Shown: positions 42,469 to 52,852, counted from the stretch's first letter. The stretch is 64,000 nt of DNA from Aplectana chamaeleonis (GCA_029168955.1 JAPDOI010001739.1:74501-138500), one strand, 5' to 3'. Numbers and translations: made by a program. Notes: generated from the sequence alone by a model not told the origin.

Positions 42469-43078
42469 TAAGAACTTTTCAATCCATTTTATGATAGTGG
42501 GGTGAACACCAACGAGCACCAACTTATTGAGGAAGTTGTGGTGAACGACCTTATCAAAAGCTTTTTCGAAATCAAAGTATACCACATCGACGTCTTTCTT
42601 CTCGTCCAAACCTAGGGTCCAGTCATTCAGAGATTCTAGCAAAAGAGTTGTAGTAGATTTGCCTTTTCTAAAACCATGCTATTGTTCAGACAAAATGTTT
42701 CTAGAGCCGAGGTAAGTTACCAGCGATTTCTTAATTACTTTCTCGAATAATCTGGATCGAAAAGAAACTCCAACGGTCTTGCAATATTGCTAGCAACTTT
42801 TTTTATGAATGGGAACGGCAACTCATCTGGAGATTTAGATGTACTGCTCGGCCACTTCGACAGGACTTCAAATATTTGATAGCTATCGAACACTACCGAA
42901 TCCTGCATCGCAGAGCGGTAATCGCTATTGATTGAACAATTGTTGGTTATTTAGGCTCCTACGAAGACCTTTTCGAAGTTTTGAGCCAATAGCTCAGCCT
43001 TATTCAAGTCCGAAACTGCGATAGAACCATCCAATTTTCTAAGAACACTAACATCTGGGGTATCTGGCGCTTGTATCT

Positions 43079-43401
43079 TTGAAAACGTCCATTTCCAGCT
43101 TCCCAAGTAACAATCTCGACCTCGCATCATCTGTGAGGGATGCACCATCTTTCATTATGATGTCTTCATGCCTGTCGTACCACCGAGAGAAGCACCGATC
43201 AATCTCGGGATCAAAGACAAACATGGCCAATCGACCGTCCAACTCCGACATCAAAGTCGAAGGAGCAGATGCCACCTCTTTCTTTGTATTGATTCCATTG
43301 CCCATTGTCATCACTTTAAACATTTCTTGCATCAGCGCCATTTGCTGAGCAATCTGATCAAGAATCTTCTGAATAGTTTCAGACTTCATTTCTAGTGCCA
43401 T
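43079..43401 (-). pseudogene. Gypsy gag N-terminal fragment
   Basis: ATG at 43399-43401. The minus-strand frame runs MALEMKSETIQK, a Gln/Met-rich helical stretch, then FVFDPEIDRCFSRWYDRHED and LTDDARSRLLLGKLEMDVF, a capsid start typical of nematode-type gypsy Gag. It is cut at GTATCT by the CR1 insertion and resumes at 35248. Confidence 0.8.
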
Positions 43402-43648
43402 TTTCAGTGGCGATTTTTCAATCCAGCACGCTCTATTCTACTGCAAACTCTTGCTCCAGCGATTCAAACGTGAGCTATCGTATTCTCCACCAGGCTCAGT
43501 CAACACCGGATTAACCTTCGGTGGAACTTCTCAACACCGGAATGTGACTTCGGTGGAGCAATCAATCACTCGAAACCGGAAACAAGCCTCAAAGGCGTAC
43601 GTAGGTCGAGCTATTCCACAGGCGCTGAGCCCAAATCTGATCGCCAAT
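43402..43648 (-). promoter_or_regulatory. Gypsy leader with candidate primer-binding site
   Basis: Lies between the end of the 5' LTR and the gag ATG. Three nucleotides inside the LTR edge the minus strand reads TGGCGATCAGATTTGGGC (43628-43645), in the position and with the TGG start expected of a tRNA primer-binding site. The matching tRNA was not identified. Confidence 0.5.
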
Positions 43649-43778
43649 TTGTTAGGTCTGCGGCTAGCACAGAAGTAAGCAAAACGTTTATTGGTGAGAA
43701 TGCGAAACAGTCAAAAATAGTGCCGTAGAATATAGTGGCAGTAGTGGCGGTGAGTGGGTGATGACGGGTGCAGTTGAC
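43649..43778 (-). repeat. Partial 5' LTR of the gypsy element
   Basis: About 130 bp match the U5 side of the 3' LTR (24247-24380), including AATAAA and gtgatgacgggtgcagttgac. Beyond 43778 the match stops, so U3, including the TATA box, has been lost or displaced. Confidence 0.75.
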
Positions 43779-44550
43779 GGCCCGCGCTTCCCTTTTAAGG
43801 ACAGAACGCCCGCTACCTGTTGTCGCACATAGACCTTTATCAGTCCTTATTTCAAGCGCGGCACAGGCGTGACAAGTGGGACTAGCGGTGAACTAAGAAA
43901 GTTCTTCGTGCGCGTCACAGAAGGGATGCGCGGTGGACAACTATCACAACTCGAAAGGAACTGCTCGGTACTTCCTAATCGCGGGTGTCACGTAGATATC
44001 AAAATATAGTGGATGCACAATATCTCCGGTAAGCCACAACAAACTGGCGAACAACTTTGCATTTACTATATGTCCACTGTCCTCTAATAAAGACGGGAGC
44101 AAGTGAAATATGGTAAGACAGATACTTTTGAAGGAGTGAAAAAAGGAAACTGACACCGCAGTGATGAAACTCGTATAGCCGATGGAAGTGGAACACTTGC
44201 TGAAGGATGCGGAGCTGGTGAAGGAGCGATAGCGACTTGACCTGCGATGATTGGCAACCGTGGCAAACTCATAACCTCGAGCTACTCCCGGTACAGTGCC
44301 TCACGAAGATAGGAAACAGCACTGAAACAAAACTTTACAGACAAACTGTTTCATATTCAGTCCGGTGTTTCCAAATCAACCACCCCAAACCCTTGACACT
44401 ATGAAAAGACATGGTATACAGAGTGGCTTTAAAGTTCGTGGAAGTTCGTAGGCGTTCAGGTGGGTTCTAAAAACCACCACACAACGAGGTGACCAATCCA
44501 TTCTTGGAACACCAGGTTGTAATGAAATAATAGCTTCGAACCCGAAAATA
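43779..44550. other. No gene recognised
   Basis: Between the truncated LTR and the Tc3-like element. Minus-strand ORFs at 43944-44272 show no family signature. A host exon of the TRAF-like gene could lie here if the gypsy element sits in one of its introns, but I could not identify one. Confidence 0.35.
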
Positions 44551-44845
44551 CAGTGCGCCACATAAGTATACGAACACCCTAAAAACGGGCTGAAGAGATA
44601 TTGTATCGAGGTTTCAGATATTGATGAGAGTCTCTAGGTTTTCTACTGCGCCGAAAACGGTGGAAAACTTCGTGTGAGCGCGAGTTGTCAAATTCCCCTT
44701 CAATAATGGGAAAAATCACTTTTTGCACGTAACGTAAGTATACGAACACTTAGGAAAGATGGACATAATTCGCGACAATACTGTCGAAACTCCCCATTTC
44801 ACATGCTGAACATATAAGAAATGTTAGCTGGTAATGATTATCAAC

Positions 44846-46262
44846 ATGCCACGAGGTTCCCACCTCTCCCTCGAGGAACAGGCCCAGATCCGGGCTCTTC
44901 GTGATGCCCAACTCGGAATCCGAAAGATCTCCAGGCAGCTTCACCATTCGGCCGCGCGTATCTCCAGCTTATTACGCGATCCCGACACATATGGCACCAG
45001 CAACCGTTTAAGACGTCTCAGAAAGCTCAGCGCACATGACGAGTGGTAGATTGTCCGAAGAATCTCCAACTCGCCGCGACGATTCGACTAGATTAGATCA
45101 AATGTCGCTGACAGTCTCCTCAGAGACCATCCGCCGTTCAATCCACCGAAACGGCAACATTGTTAGATCCGTAATGAAGAAAGCCCCACGCCTACAGCAT
45201 CACCACAAGATTGCACGGCTCGAATTTGCACGATCGAGCATGAGTACGAAATGGGATACGGTGAGTTCTTTGCAAGGCTCGACCTTTCGAGCGCTGCTTA
45301 CGAATGCATGTTCAAGGTAATCTTCTCCGACGAGAAAAAAATTTAAAATAGACGGGCCAGACGGGATGAGGAGTTATTGGAGAGATCCGAGAAAAGAGCC
45401 AGCCTACTTCAGCCACAGGAACTTTGGAGGTGCAAGCGTCATGGTGTGGGCAGCTATCGACAGCACTGGCCAGGTCGGTATTGAATTCGTGTCGAGCAGG
45501 ATGAACTCAGAAGAATACCAAGGAGTCTTGACCTCCCATCTGTTGCCTTTCATGCGCGCCCGACGACGTGAAAGATTCCGTTATGCCCAGGACAACGCCA
45601 CGATACACGTGAGCCGGTCTTTTCTGGAGTGGTTCCGCAGGTGCAGGGTTCCTGCCTTGACCGGCCGTCAGCCCCGATCTGGATCCCGTTCAGAGCCCTT
45701 GGGGGATTATTGTGCGTAAGAGATACAAGGACGGAAAGCAATACGACAACGTCAGTGCTCTCAAGCAAGCCATCCTGAACGCATTTTTATTTATTTCATG
45801 GACGTGGACAATATGGTCACACGTGTTGTAATACATTAAAAAAGAGGAACACAAATCAAGTTCTGATAGCAATTTCAGAAACTACGACGTAAAAATGAAA
45901 ACTTTTATCCACTTATGACAAAAAGAATAGGATACGTTTCAAAGTTAAGATTCCTGAACAACTGATGAAAGTCCTAAACGGACCTGGTGTCATGGCTAAA
46001 ACATCTCTCTTAAATAGGGATCTAAATTTATGGAACGCTCTGTTGCAGAAAAAATTTCTCCTGACTTGGCGGCTAGCTACAGAGCCTCGAATACCAAAAC
46101 CACCACTCCTGGTTCTATTAGAAGTAAATGTCAGAACGTTAGAAAAGTCAACAGACCGCATGGAGCGGCATTGACAGGAACGTTCTCAAGCGGCTCAGCG
46201 ACAGCCTCCCAGACAGATTGTTTAAACTTGCTACACGTAGCGGTGCTGCCACTTCGCACTGA
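44846..46262 (+). pseudogene. Tc3-like transposase, inactivated
   Basis: Starts MPRGSHLSLEEQAQ, matching the Tc3 N-terminus, with the paired helix-turn-helix region (LRDAQLGIRKISRQLHHS, LLRDPDTYGTSNRL). DDE part: IFSDEKK, YWRDPRKEPAYF, NFGGASVMVWAA, QDNATIHVS and SPDLDPVQSPWG, where the third acidic residue is Gln. Frames break near 45047, 45120 and 45345, and near 45650. The C-terminal piece DRNVLKRLSDSLPDRLF (46170-46220) lies beyond a 369-bp retrotransposon insertion. It cannot be active. Confidence 0.88.
45785..46153 (-). mobile_element. CR1-like 3' fragment inserted in the Tc3-like transposase
   Basis: The minus strand encodes the CR1 RT C-terminus (RTRSGGFGIRGSVASRQ, RRNFFCNRAFHKF), a short 3' UTR and an AAATAAATAAAAAT tail at 45785-45798. 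Flanks GAACGCAT (45777-45784) and GACCGCAT (46154-46161) form a 7/8 target duplication. It is severely 5'-truncated. The transposase frame resumes on its far side. Confidence 0.85.
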
Positions 46263-46798
46263 CAAGGTTTTGTTTATTTTTGTGTCCAATTGTGGTGCAC
46301 CAGATTTGGTTTTGAACCGACCACGCGCGCAACCCGTTTTTCAAAATCTAAATTCAGAGTGAACGAATAAATTAGCTCTAAATTGCATTAAAAAGAGCGC
46401 AAAAAGTTGGTCTAGTAACCCAAAATGTATTGGAATGGTTTACTGGTTTTCGAGTGAAAAGTGAAAGACTGCGCGTGAAAGACTCTTTTTTTCAGACGGC
46501 GTTCACGATCTTGCGGGTACACATAAAACCGAGCTAGGGAGCTCATTTTTGGACAGGAAAAAAAAATGGAAATGGATGCAGGTCGCTCCTATTCCAGTTT
46601 GAACTTGATACCTTAACTTTGAAAGGTACCCCAAAATCGTGGGTTTACATACTAAATTAGCTGTGGAGCACGAAAACTGCTTCCTTCTGCTTCGACTGTG
46701 GAGACCGGGGTGTGCGAGTGTATCTGCAGCCAATCAACACAGGTCATAGGAGGCAAGTACTGAACTTGTCAGAATTCGTACTCGTGACACGTCTTCGA

Positions 46799-47110
46799 TC
46801 GATAATCAATATTATCGATTTTGGTGCTTTTTGCACAAAATGCGGCCAGGAGTGGTGATTGTTGAAGAGATTGGTTTTCTTGGTTGGGGAAATTCGCTCA
46901 TCAGTCATTATCGATAAATACCAATCAATAATATTGATTTTTTCGAATGTTGCACAAAATGCCGCAATGATTTTTTATTGTTGATTGCTCTAAGTCACTT
47001 GTTTGGGAAATTTTCTCATCCTGCAAGATCAAATATTAATGATCAATAATATCGAGTTCTCACATGTTGCACAAAATTCGGCAATGAGAGGTAATTTTTA
47101 TGGTTTTGGA
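46799..47110. repeat. About 117-bp tandem repeat, three units
   Basis: Each unit has aatcaataatattgat followed by gttgcacaaaatgc and tttgggaaattttctcatc. Divergence is high. It lies inside the Tc3-like element downstream of its transposase. Confidence 0.65.
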
Positions 47111-47203
47111 TATCGTCTGTGAGATGTTTCATCATTCCAAAATGGAAATCGTTGAGCAAAATTGAAGTCAGAAAGGGAACCTTCGGTAAAAATATGTAAA
47201 ATG

Positions 47204-47713
47204 TCTGAAAGTTTAGCTTCCTGGCAAAAGTAACGATTTGGTAATGGTGAAAAAAATGTTCAAAAATATCTTGAAATATCTTAAAAAATGATTTGGCGTA
47301 AAATATTCTGGAAAAATAAAAAAGCTAGGAAATGAAGTGAAATAACCAAAAATGCTATTTGGTGATTGATCATTTCACAAGCTTCTCCGTTAAACTTATC
47401 AAAACGAAATCAAGCGCGAACGGAAAAACTAGGCCAATTTTAAAGCTGTAATAAGGAAATCAGCATATGTCAAGCTAGGTGAAATCCATTCCATATCGTG
47501 TTTGATTTCGTTTTGATAAGTTTAACGGAGAAGCTTGTGAAATGATCAACCACAGAATCGCATTTTTGGTTATTTCACTTTATTTCCTAGCTTTTTTATT
47601 TTTCCAGGCTATTTAACGCCAAATCATTTTTTAAGATATTTCAAGATACTTTGGAAACTTTTTTCAATATTACCAAATCGTTACTTTTGCCAGGAAGCTG
47701 AACTTTCAGAAAT
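47204..47713. mobile_element. Foldback with about 210-bp arms
   Basis: Arms 47204-47413 and 47505-47713 are inverted repeats (left ctgaaagtttagcttcctgg, right complement ctgaaagttcagcttcctgg), with a loop of about 90 bp. It abuts the inner transposase-site motif of the Tc3-like right end. It is either a separate foldback element or an expanded inverted repeat. Confidence 0.7.
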
Positions 47714-48248
47714 TTGTTGATAAATTTTAATGTTGCTTAAGTGTTCGTATACTTATGTGGCGAACAAAAACTAAACTCTTCTCGATAAATAAAGGTCAAA
47801 CAGAGAGGCTGAGGTCACAATATACATTTCATAGTTTTTGGCGTCGCAGAAAACCTAACGCGTTCCTAGATCCAAAACCTCGATCCAACAGCTTTATGGA
47901 TCATTTCCGGGGTGTTCGTATACTTCTGTGGCGCACTGTAGCTTAACCAAAGTGGATCTATGGGCTCCAACACATTTTTCAAGTCGAATTCGAAGGTTTT
48001 TGATGTTGTCCGCACACTATTCCACAGTAATCTCCCTTACCAAACCATTTCAAGTGCATTCGCGGTGGCTCGTTTTTCCGAGAATCTTCGAGTATGCACG
48101 AGAATAATTACTCCTCCTATTTAAAATCTATCGCAATGGCGCAAAAAACATGTTAAAGAGTAAATCCGCTTGAGTCTGAGTTGGGTCTATTACTACTTCA
48201 ATACGTCGTGGGAAACCCCCTCTTGATTGCTGGCAACGTCGATTTTAA

Positions 48249-48888
48249 AGGCATGATACGCGCAGAAAATATATTATTTTTTGTTTTTGTGTACCTTGAC
48301 CTCTCTAGAGAACGAAAATGTCGAAAGGGCCGTGAAAAACCTTTATTCGTAAAGAAAAGGCAATCGAAACACTTCGTAAATCTGAATTTGAAATTCGCGC
48401 CAAAATGGTTTATGAATTTTTTTCTGCGGGTAGTGGCCATCATGTATCAACACCCCTGAGGAGGCGGGAGAAACGGGGGAGGAGCGAGGTTCCTGATTGG
48501 AAGCAACACGGGGCCAGCCCTGTGGCGTCCAATAAGAAACCTCGATCCTCCCCCCTTTCTCCCGCCTCCTCGGGGGTGTTGATACACGTTGGCCACCACC
48601 CTTTTCTGCATTTGGAGGCCTCGCCACTGTCATTTTCGGAGTTTTTCTGCAAGTGGAGTTTGTGCCGTATCTGTTTTTCATGTTGTTCGACTGTCATACT
48701 AACATTCTATCAAAAAGTGCTAGATGACTGGTGAGAACTGGTGGCGGATCCTCATCTTTAACCCCTTCCAATCTCACAACCCTAGGTTTTTGACAAGCCC
48801 AATTCACCGGTCTCGTCTGTGGTCTGTCAGGCTCATTCAAGAACATGAGCTTCAAAAATGGAAGTTGGTTTTCAGCGCAAGCGATGCC
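48249..48888. mobile_element. TTAA MITE (AGGCATCGTACGCGC family), copy 1
   Basis: TTAA at 48245-48248; the right flank is TTCA (48889-48892). Ends AGGCATGATACGCGCAGAAA and, inverted, AGGCATCGCTTGCGCTGAAA. The middle holds a 165-bp hairpin (48438-48602: gtatcaacacccctgagg... and its complement). The sister copy 52170-52713 lacks the left arm of that hairpin. Confidence 0.75.
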
Positions 48889-48892
48889 TTCA

Positions 48893-49284
48893 AGTCTACG
48901 CCCGTCAATATCACAATGATTTTTTTAAATTTTCGCGTCTATATAAGAATGTTTTGAGCTGTGTGTGGCTTCCAGAAACAAAGTCAGGGTGGGAGTTTCC
49001 ATAATCGATGCGGGATTAGCATTCCAGCTTTGATAAAATGAAAATTTCAGTTGAAGGGAATCCAATATTCAATTCCCAAAAGTTGGGCTGCGCAGAAGGT
49101 TAAGGATTTGCTCTAAAATGTCGTGACATTGTTTCATTAGATTCGGCTTTCAACCTGATTTTTCAAATGCAGTGAAACTATTGAATTGAATCGGCTGTTT
49201 TTGGTATGTGCAGACAACGTATTCATTAAATATAAGGAAATTTTTGCGAACAAATTTGGCAGGCGCTCAATAAATCATCCGAGT
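48893..49284. other. No gene recognised
   Basis: A/T-rich, no repeats or coding motifs seen. Ends at the 3' end of a minus-strand CR1 copy. Confidence 0.4.
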
Positions 49285-50847
49285 CAAATTTCAAATTTAT
49301 TACATGTGCAAGCACATGTGATATGACATTAAAAAATCAACAAACCGATCACAATCAATTCAATCACTATAAAACTAAATAAAAAAACAAGACTAAAACA
49401 CCAATGGTTCCTGTTGAAGATACCGACCGACCACCGTTTTGAAGCCAGCATACGTAGCCGGCACTTGCAACTTCTTACTCAAGCTTAGATAGTCCAATCC
49501 CGCACGAACTGTGAAGAAATGCCGCCTTTTTTGAGAACGAGGCCTTGGAAAGCTATGTTTGAACCTTTGCTCTCCTAAATTCGAACGTATCAGCGTGAAA
49601 AACTCAGATAATTTCAAACCAACAAGCTCTTTCAGCATTTTAAAAACCAGGAACGAATCATTTCTCCTCTTAAGTACAGCAAGGGTGTCCAAGTGCAACC
49701 TTTTATTCCTAAGGTAACCCCTAGGTATAGCGCTATAAGAGAATCCCATCGCTCTTAAGAAGACTTTCCTCGTAAAACTATTTTGCACCTTTTCTATTTT
49801 ATCAATAAACTTGCGCTTATGCGGTGAAAAAACGCAGGTCCCATACTTCACCATAGAACGTACATAAATTTTATATGCCTTGGCCAGTAGCTGCGGATCA
49901 GGGGTGTGCGTAATTACGGTTTACGATTTTACGATTTACGGTGTTTTTGGACCCCGTAATTAGGGTTTACGATTTACGACATTTTGGACCGTAAATCGCA
50001 ATTTTTCGTAAATTAAATTACATGCACTGGAAGTAAATCACAAGAAATCTTCAACTGACCTGCTCCAATCCCAATTTGCGTATTTTAATGTTTTTGTCAG
50101 GAGGTGGGACAATCTCAGGCGAGTGACTACATGCAGCACGATCCCAATATCAACCTTTGACTTGATTCTATCATTATAACACGGGATACGCGATCGGAGT
50201 TAGAGGCGCTTGTTAACAGATCCGCGTTGCGCGCCGCGCATGTCTCACTAGCTGCAGCCTAGGACGCAATGCAGTCTAGAAGCACTCTTCAAAAACAACT
50301 TCGTTTTCGAGTTTTTCATGATAAACAACTGCCTTGATTCCCACAGCTAGATTACCTTCAACACACCAAGCGAAGCAGTCTAATCAAAAAATCCAAAAAT
50401 GGCTTCACATAGTGCTCTTGGTCCGCCTTTTGCGTAGATTACGTCCACTCACAGTCTACAAAAATCGACAAGAGGAGCGTCCGTTTTTTTACCCCAAAAG
50501 TTTTGAGCTCGAAATCGTTTTCTCTGTTCATTTTTCTTCGTCCGCAGCGAACGGACACTCAGAAAAGGCGTGAGCGCTAGTTTGAATGCTCATCATGGCC
50601 CTTTTTCTGAAATCGCTATCTCTCACAAATGTGAGCCTTCACTATATCCCCTAACTATGGGGACTAAAGTACACAAATCGGCAAAACTTAGAAGGTGGTA
50701 TTCTTGCGTACATTGCCTTTAATAATCTACAGTATCTTCACAATAAAGCTACGACTGCAAGTGATTTAGTGGATATAGGAACAATAACCTGTGCTAGGCG
50801 ACCGATATTGTGCTCTAGATATGAGTTGGCAGGGATCGCACTGATTA

Positions 50848-50973
50848 GCGCTATTCACACTCCTCAACACCAGCGCGACACGCGCGTGACGCGCGTAGGG
50901 AGTATCCATCCTCTAACGCCAAGCCCGCGCGTCACGCGCATGCCGCGCAGCCGTTGAGGAGTATGAATAGCGC
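50848..50973. mobile_element. Foldback MITE, GCGCTATTCAYACTCCTCAA ends
   Basis: 126 bp. The termini gcgctattcacactcctcaa and its complement ttgaggagtatgaatagcgc flank a core of gcgcgtcacgcgc-type palindromes. No coding sequence. Confidence 0.7.
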
Positions 50974-51215
50974 CATACTTTGATATCCCTATTGAAGGTT
51001 GGCGCAAACTCGGTGCCATATTTCTTGCTGACTGTATGTGCGGTTTTGCCAGCACTGTGGTGCGGTTTCGCTAGCAAGTGGGCGGAGTTCTCAAATTCGC
51101 CGGTTGAGAATCGCTCAAATACGGTCATTTTGGCTCGCTCTAACGCTTATAACGGCGTCAGCGTTTTGGGAGAGGCCTTACGAGTATACAAAGCTTATCT
51201 GGGCCAAATTCCGGT

Positions 51216-51435
51216 CCGCAATTGCGTCTCGACACGCACTGCGGCTGCATGCGCTCGAGTCAGTTGAGTTTCCAGCGCCAAAGCCGACTCCTGGCTTTTT
51301 TATACAGTTTTCTCTAATTATGTTTACTTTCCAGTTTCTAAAACCCACCTAGTAAACAGATCGGCGGCTGCGGCGCTGAAAACTCTTCCGAGTCGAATGC
51401 GCGCGGCCGCAAAGCGTGTCGAGACGCAACTGCGG
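51216..51435. mobile_element. Foldback MITE, CCGCAATTGCGTCTCGACAC ends
   Basis: Inverted termini of about 30 bp (ccgcaattgcgtctcgacac and gtgtcgagacgcaactgcgg). The interior is A/T-rich. Confidence 0.65.
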
Positions 51436-51544
51436 AATGAGTGATAAGGGAAAGCAGATAAATACGGGTAAAACTGTCTCATTAAATATGGTTAGCTGTC
51501 AAATACGGAACGCAACTTAATGTGTGCTTAGTACGTGAAACTAT

Positions 51545-51741
51545 GAAGAGAAGGTATGGTTAGGTCCATGGCTTGTTTCCTTAAGAAAAAACACTCGAAT
51601 CTCACCAGCTGCTGACGCGGCGGTTTAAATCTCACCAGCTGCTGGCTAGTAATTACCAACCAGCCGCCGCTCCAGCCGCGGGTGAGATTTAAATGATTCT
51701 TCTTGAGAGAACAAGCCACGGACCTGACTATAGCTTCTCTT
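51545..51741. mobile_element. Foldback MITE
   Basis: Arms share ggtccatggcttgtt / aacaagccacggacc and ctcaccagctgctg words. The outer ends gaagagaaggtatgg and ctatagcttctct extend the match weakly. Confidence 0.6.
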
Positions 51742-52169
51742 ATTTCACCATAGCATTAATATTTTTAGTGTTTCTTGATATTAATTGCTGTTTACGATTT
51801 ACGATTTACGGTTTACGATTTACGGTGGTTTTGTCGTAATTACGTTTCACGATTTACGAAATTTGAAAATTCATTTACGCACACCCCTGCTGCGGATCCT
51901 TAGATCGCAAGGACTTGAATAATAGAAACAGCCTTTGCTTCGCTTTGGCAGCAATGTGCCCACAATGCTCATTAAACGTGAGTTTATTATCATCTATGAA
52001 TCCAAGGTCCTTGATTTTGTCGACCACCTCGATCTGTGCATTATTTATTTTGTAGATGGCTTGTTGTTTAGAATGCCCGAGGTGCAAAACTTTTGTTTTC
52101 ACCACTGACAGAGGAAGACCCCAATTTAGATACCAGCGATAAGCCGTATCAATACTATCTTGTATTAAA

Positions 52170-52713
52170 GGCATCGTACGCGCAGAAAACCATATAGCAT
52201 TTTTTCATGTTTTTGTGTAGCTTGGCCTCTCTAGTGAAGGAAAATGTCGAAGGGGCCCATAAAAAACCTTCATTTGTAAAGAAAAGTCAATGGGAACACA
52301 ATGTAAATACGAATTTGAATTTCGCGCCAAAATCCTTTTTGAGGTTTTTCTGCTTCTGTGGCGTCCAATAAGAAACCTCGATCCTCCCCCCTTTCTCCCG
52401 CCTCCTCGGAGTGTTGATACACGTTGGCCACCACCCTTTTCTGCTTTCGGAGGTCTAGTCACTGTCATTTTCGGAGTTTTTCTGCATGTGGAGTTCGTGC
52501 CGTAACTACTTTTCATGTTGTCTTACGGTCGCACCAAAATTCTAGGAAAAAGTGCTAGATGACTGGTGAGAATTGGTGGCGGATCTTCATCATTGACGCC
52601 TTCCAACCTCATTGCCCAACGTTTTTGACGCGCCAAAGTTTACCAGTGTGGTCTACCGGGCTCAATCATAAAATTGAGCTTGAAAAATGATTTCCAGCGC
52701 GAACGATGCCTTT
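52170..52713. mobile_element. TTAA MITE (AGGCATCGTACGCGC family), copy 2
   Basis: TTAA at 52166-52169 and 52714-52717. Ends AGGCATCGTACGCGCAGAAA and, inverted, AGGCATCGTTCGCGCTGGAA. It splits the CR1 frame between GEVGGDGVRL and IQDSIDTAYRW. Confidence 0.85.
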
Positions 52714-52852
52714 AACCTAACCCCATCACCGCCAACTTCACCGAACACCTTAACATCACCTGCAAATACTTCACAACTAACGCCACAGAGCCCATCTTTC
52801 AGGAATTTGACAACTTTTTCGAGGTTCTCCCTTTTACGCTCGGCATGAATAA

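Larger units (their letters stand above)
35255..43072 (-). pseudogene. 5'-truncated CR1-like retrotransposon riddled with insertions
   Basis: Target duplication GTATCT at 35249-35254 and 43073-43078. The 3' end carries an imperfect ACATGTG...CACGTGT hairpin followed by AATAAATTTG. Minus-strand pieces of RT: LRKLDGSIAVSDLNKAELLA (43040-42960), FDFEKAFDKVVHHN, then KAPSGVPQRSCLSPI, LFNVYSFDLP, KMFADDLKVYG (catalytic), KTKVLHLGAS, DLGFVIDSKLTFD and a C-terminal LEYGTCIYFPNKKTM...RRGFFTCRAGSEYA. The endonuclease half is absent. The gene is cut by TTAA MITE 41994-42468, hAT-like 39643-41902, hAT-like 37030-39489 and hAT-like 36070-36897. About 2.2 kb of retrotransposon is spread over 7.8 kb. Confidence 0.88.
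24247..43778 (-). mobile_element. Ty3/gypsy LTR retrotransposon inflated by nested insertions
   Basis: Minus-strand order: partial 5' LTR (43649-43778), leader, gag in three pieces (43401-43079, 35248-35077, 28220-27870), protease, RT, RNase H, integrase remnants, polypurine tract (24616-24626) and 3' LTR (24247-24615). A CR1 copy (35255-43072) and a hAT-like composite (28221-35076) split gag, and a MITE splits the integrase end. All coding parts carry frameshifts or losses, so the element is dead. It is the oldest layer of this region. Confidence 0.85.
44551..47938 (+). mobile_element. Tc3-like Tc1/mariner transposon
   Basis: TA at 44549-44550 and 47939-47940. Ends CAGTGCGCCACATAAGTATA and, inverted, CAGTGCGCCACAGAAGTATA. 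A second copy of the end motif (aagtatacgaacac) lies 174 bp inside each end (44735-44748; 47739-47752 in complement), the double-site layout of C. elegans Tc3 inverted repeats. 3388 bp, enlarged by a CR1 fragment (45785-46153), a three-unit tandem array (46799-47110) and a foldback (47204-47713). Confidence 0.9.
49899..51889. mobile_element. hAT-like element with TTTACGATTTACGG arrays
   Basis: Exact 8-bp duplication CTGCGGAT (49891-49898, 51890-51897). Ends CAGGGGTGTGCGTAATTACG and, inverted, CAGGGGTGTGCGTAAATG. Subterminal units of tttacgatttacggt at both ends. Removing it rejoins the CR1 frame (LRSKDPQ to KAYKIYVRS). 1991 bp without a transposase. The interior has three foldbacks (50848-50973, 51216-51435, 51545-51741). 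Confidence 0.9.
49285..52852 (-). pseudogene. CR1-like retrotransposon remnant, split twice
   Basis: The 3' end has a perfect hairpin ACATGTG-CTTG-CACATGT followed by AATAAATTTG (49294-49315 region). Minus-strand pieces: KYGTCVFSPHKRKFIDKIEKVQ...RRHFFTVRAGLDYL (49393-49854), VVKTKVLHLGHSK and DLGFIDDNKLTFNEHCGHI (51890-52160), and beyond the MITE KFLKDGLCGVSCEVFAGDVKVFGEV (52720-52850). The catalytic motif is FAGD rather than FADD, so RT is dead. Interrupted by the hAT-like 49899-51889 and TTAA MITE 52170-52713; it ends upstream at the foldback 52853-52964. Confidence 0.85.
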
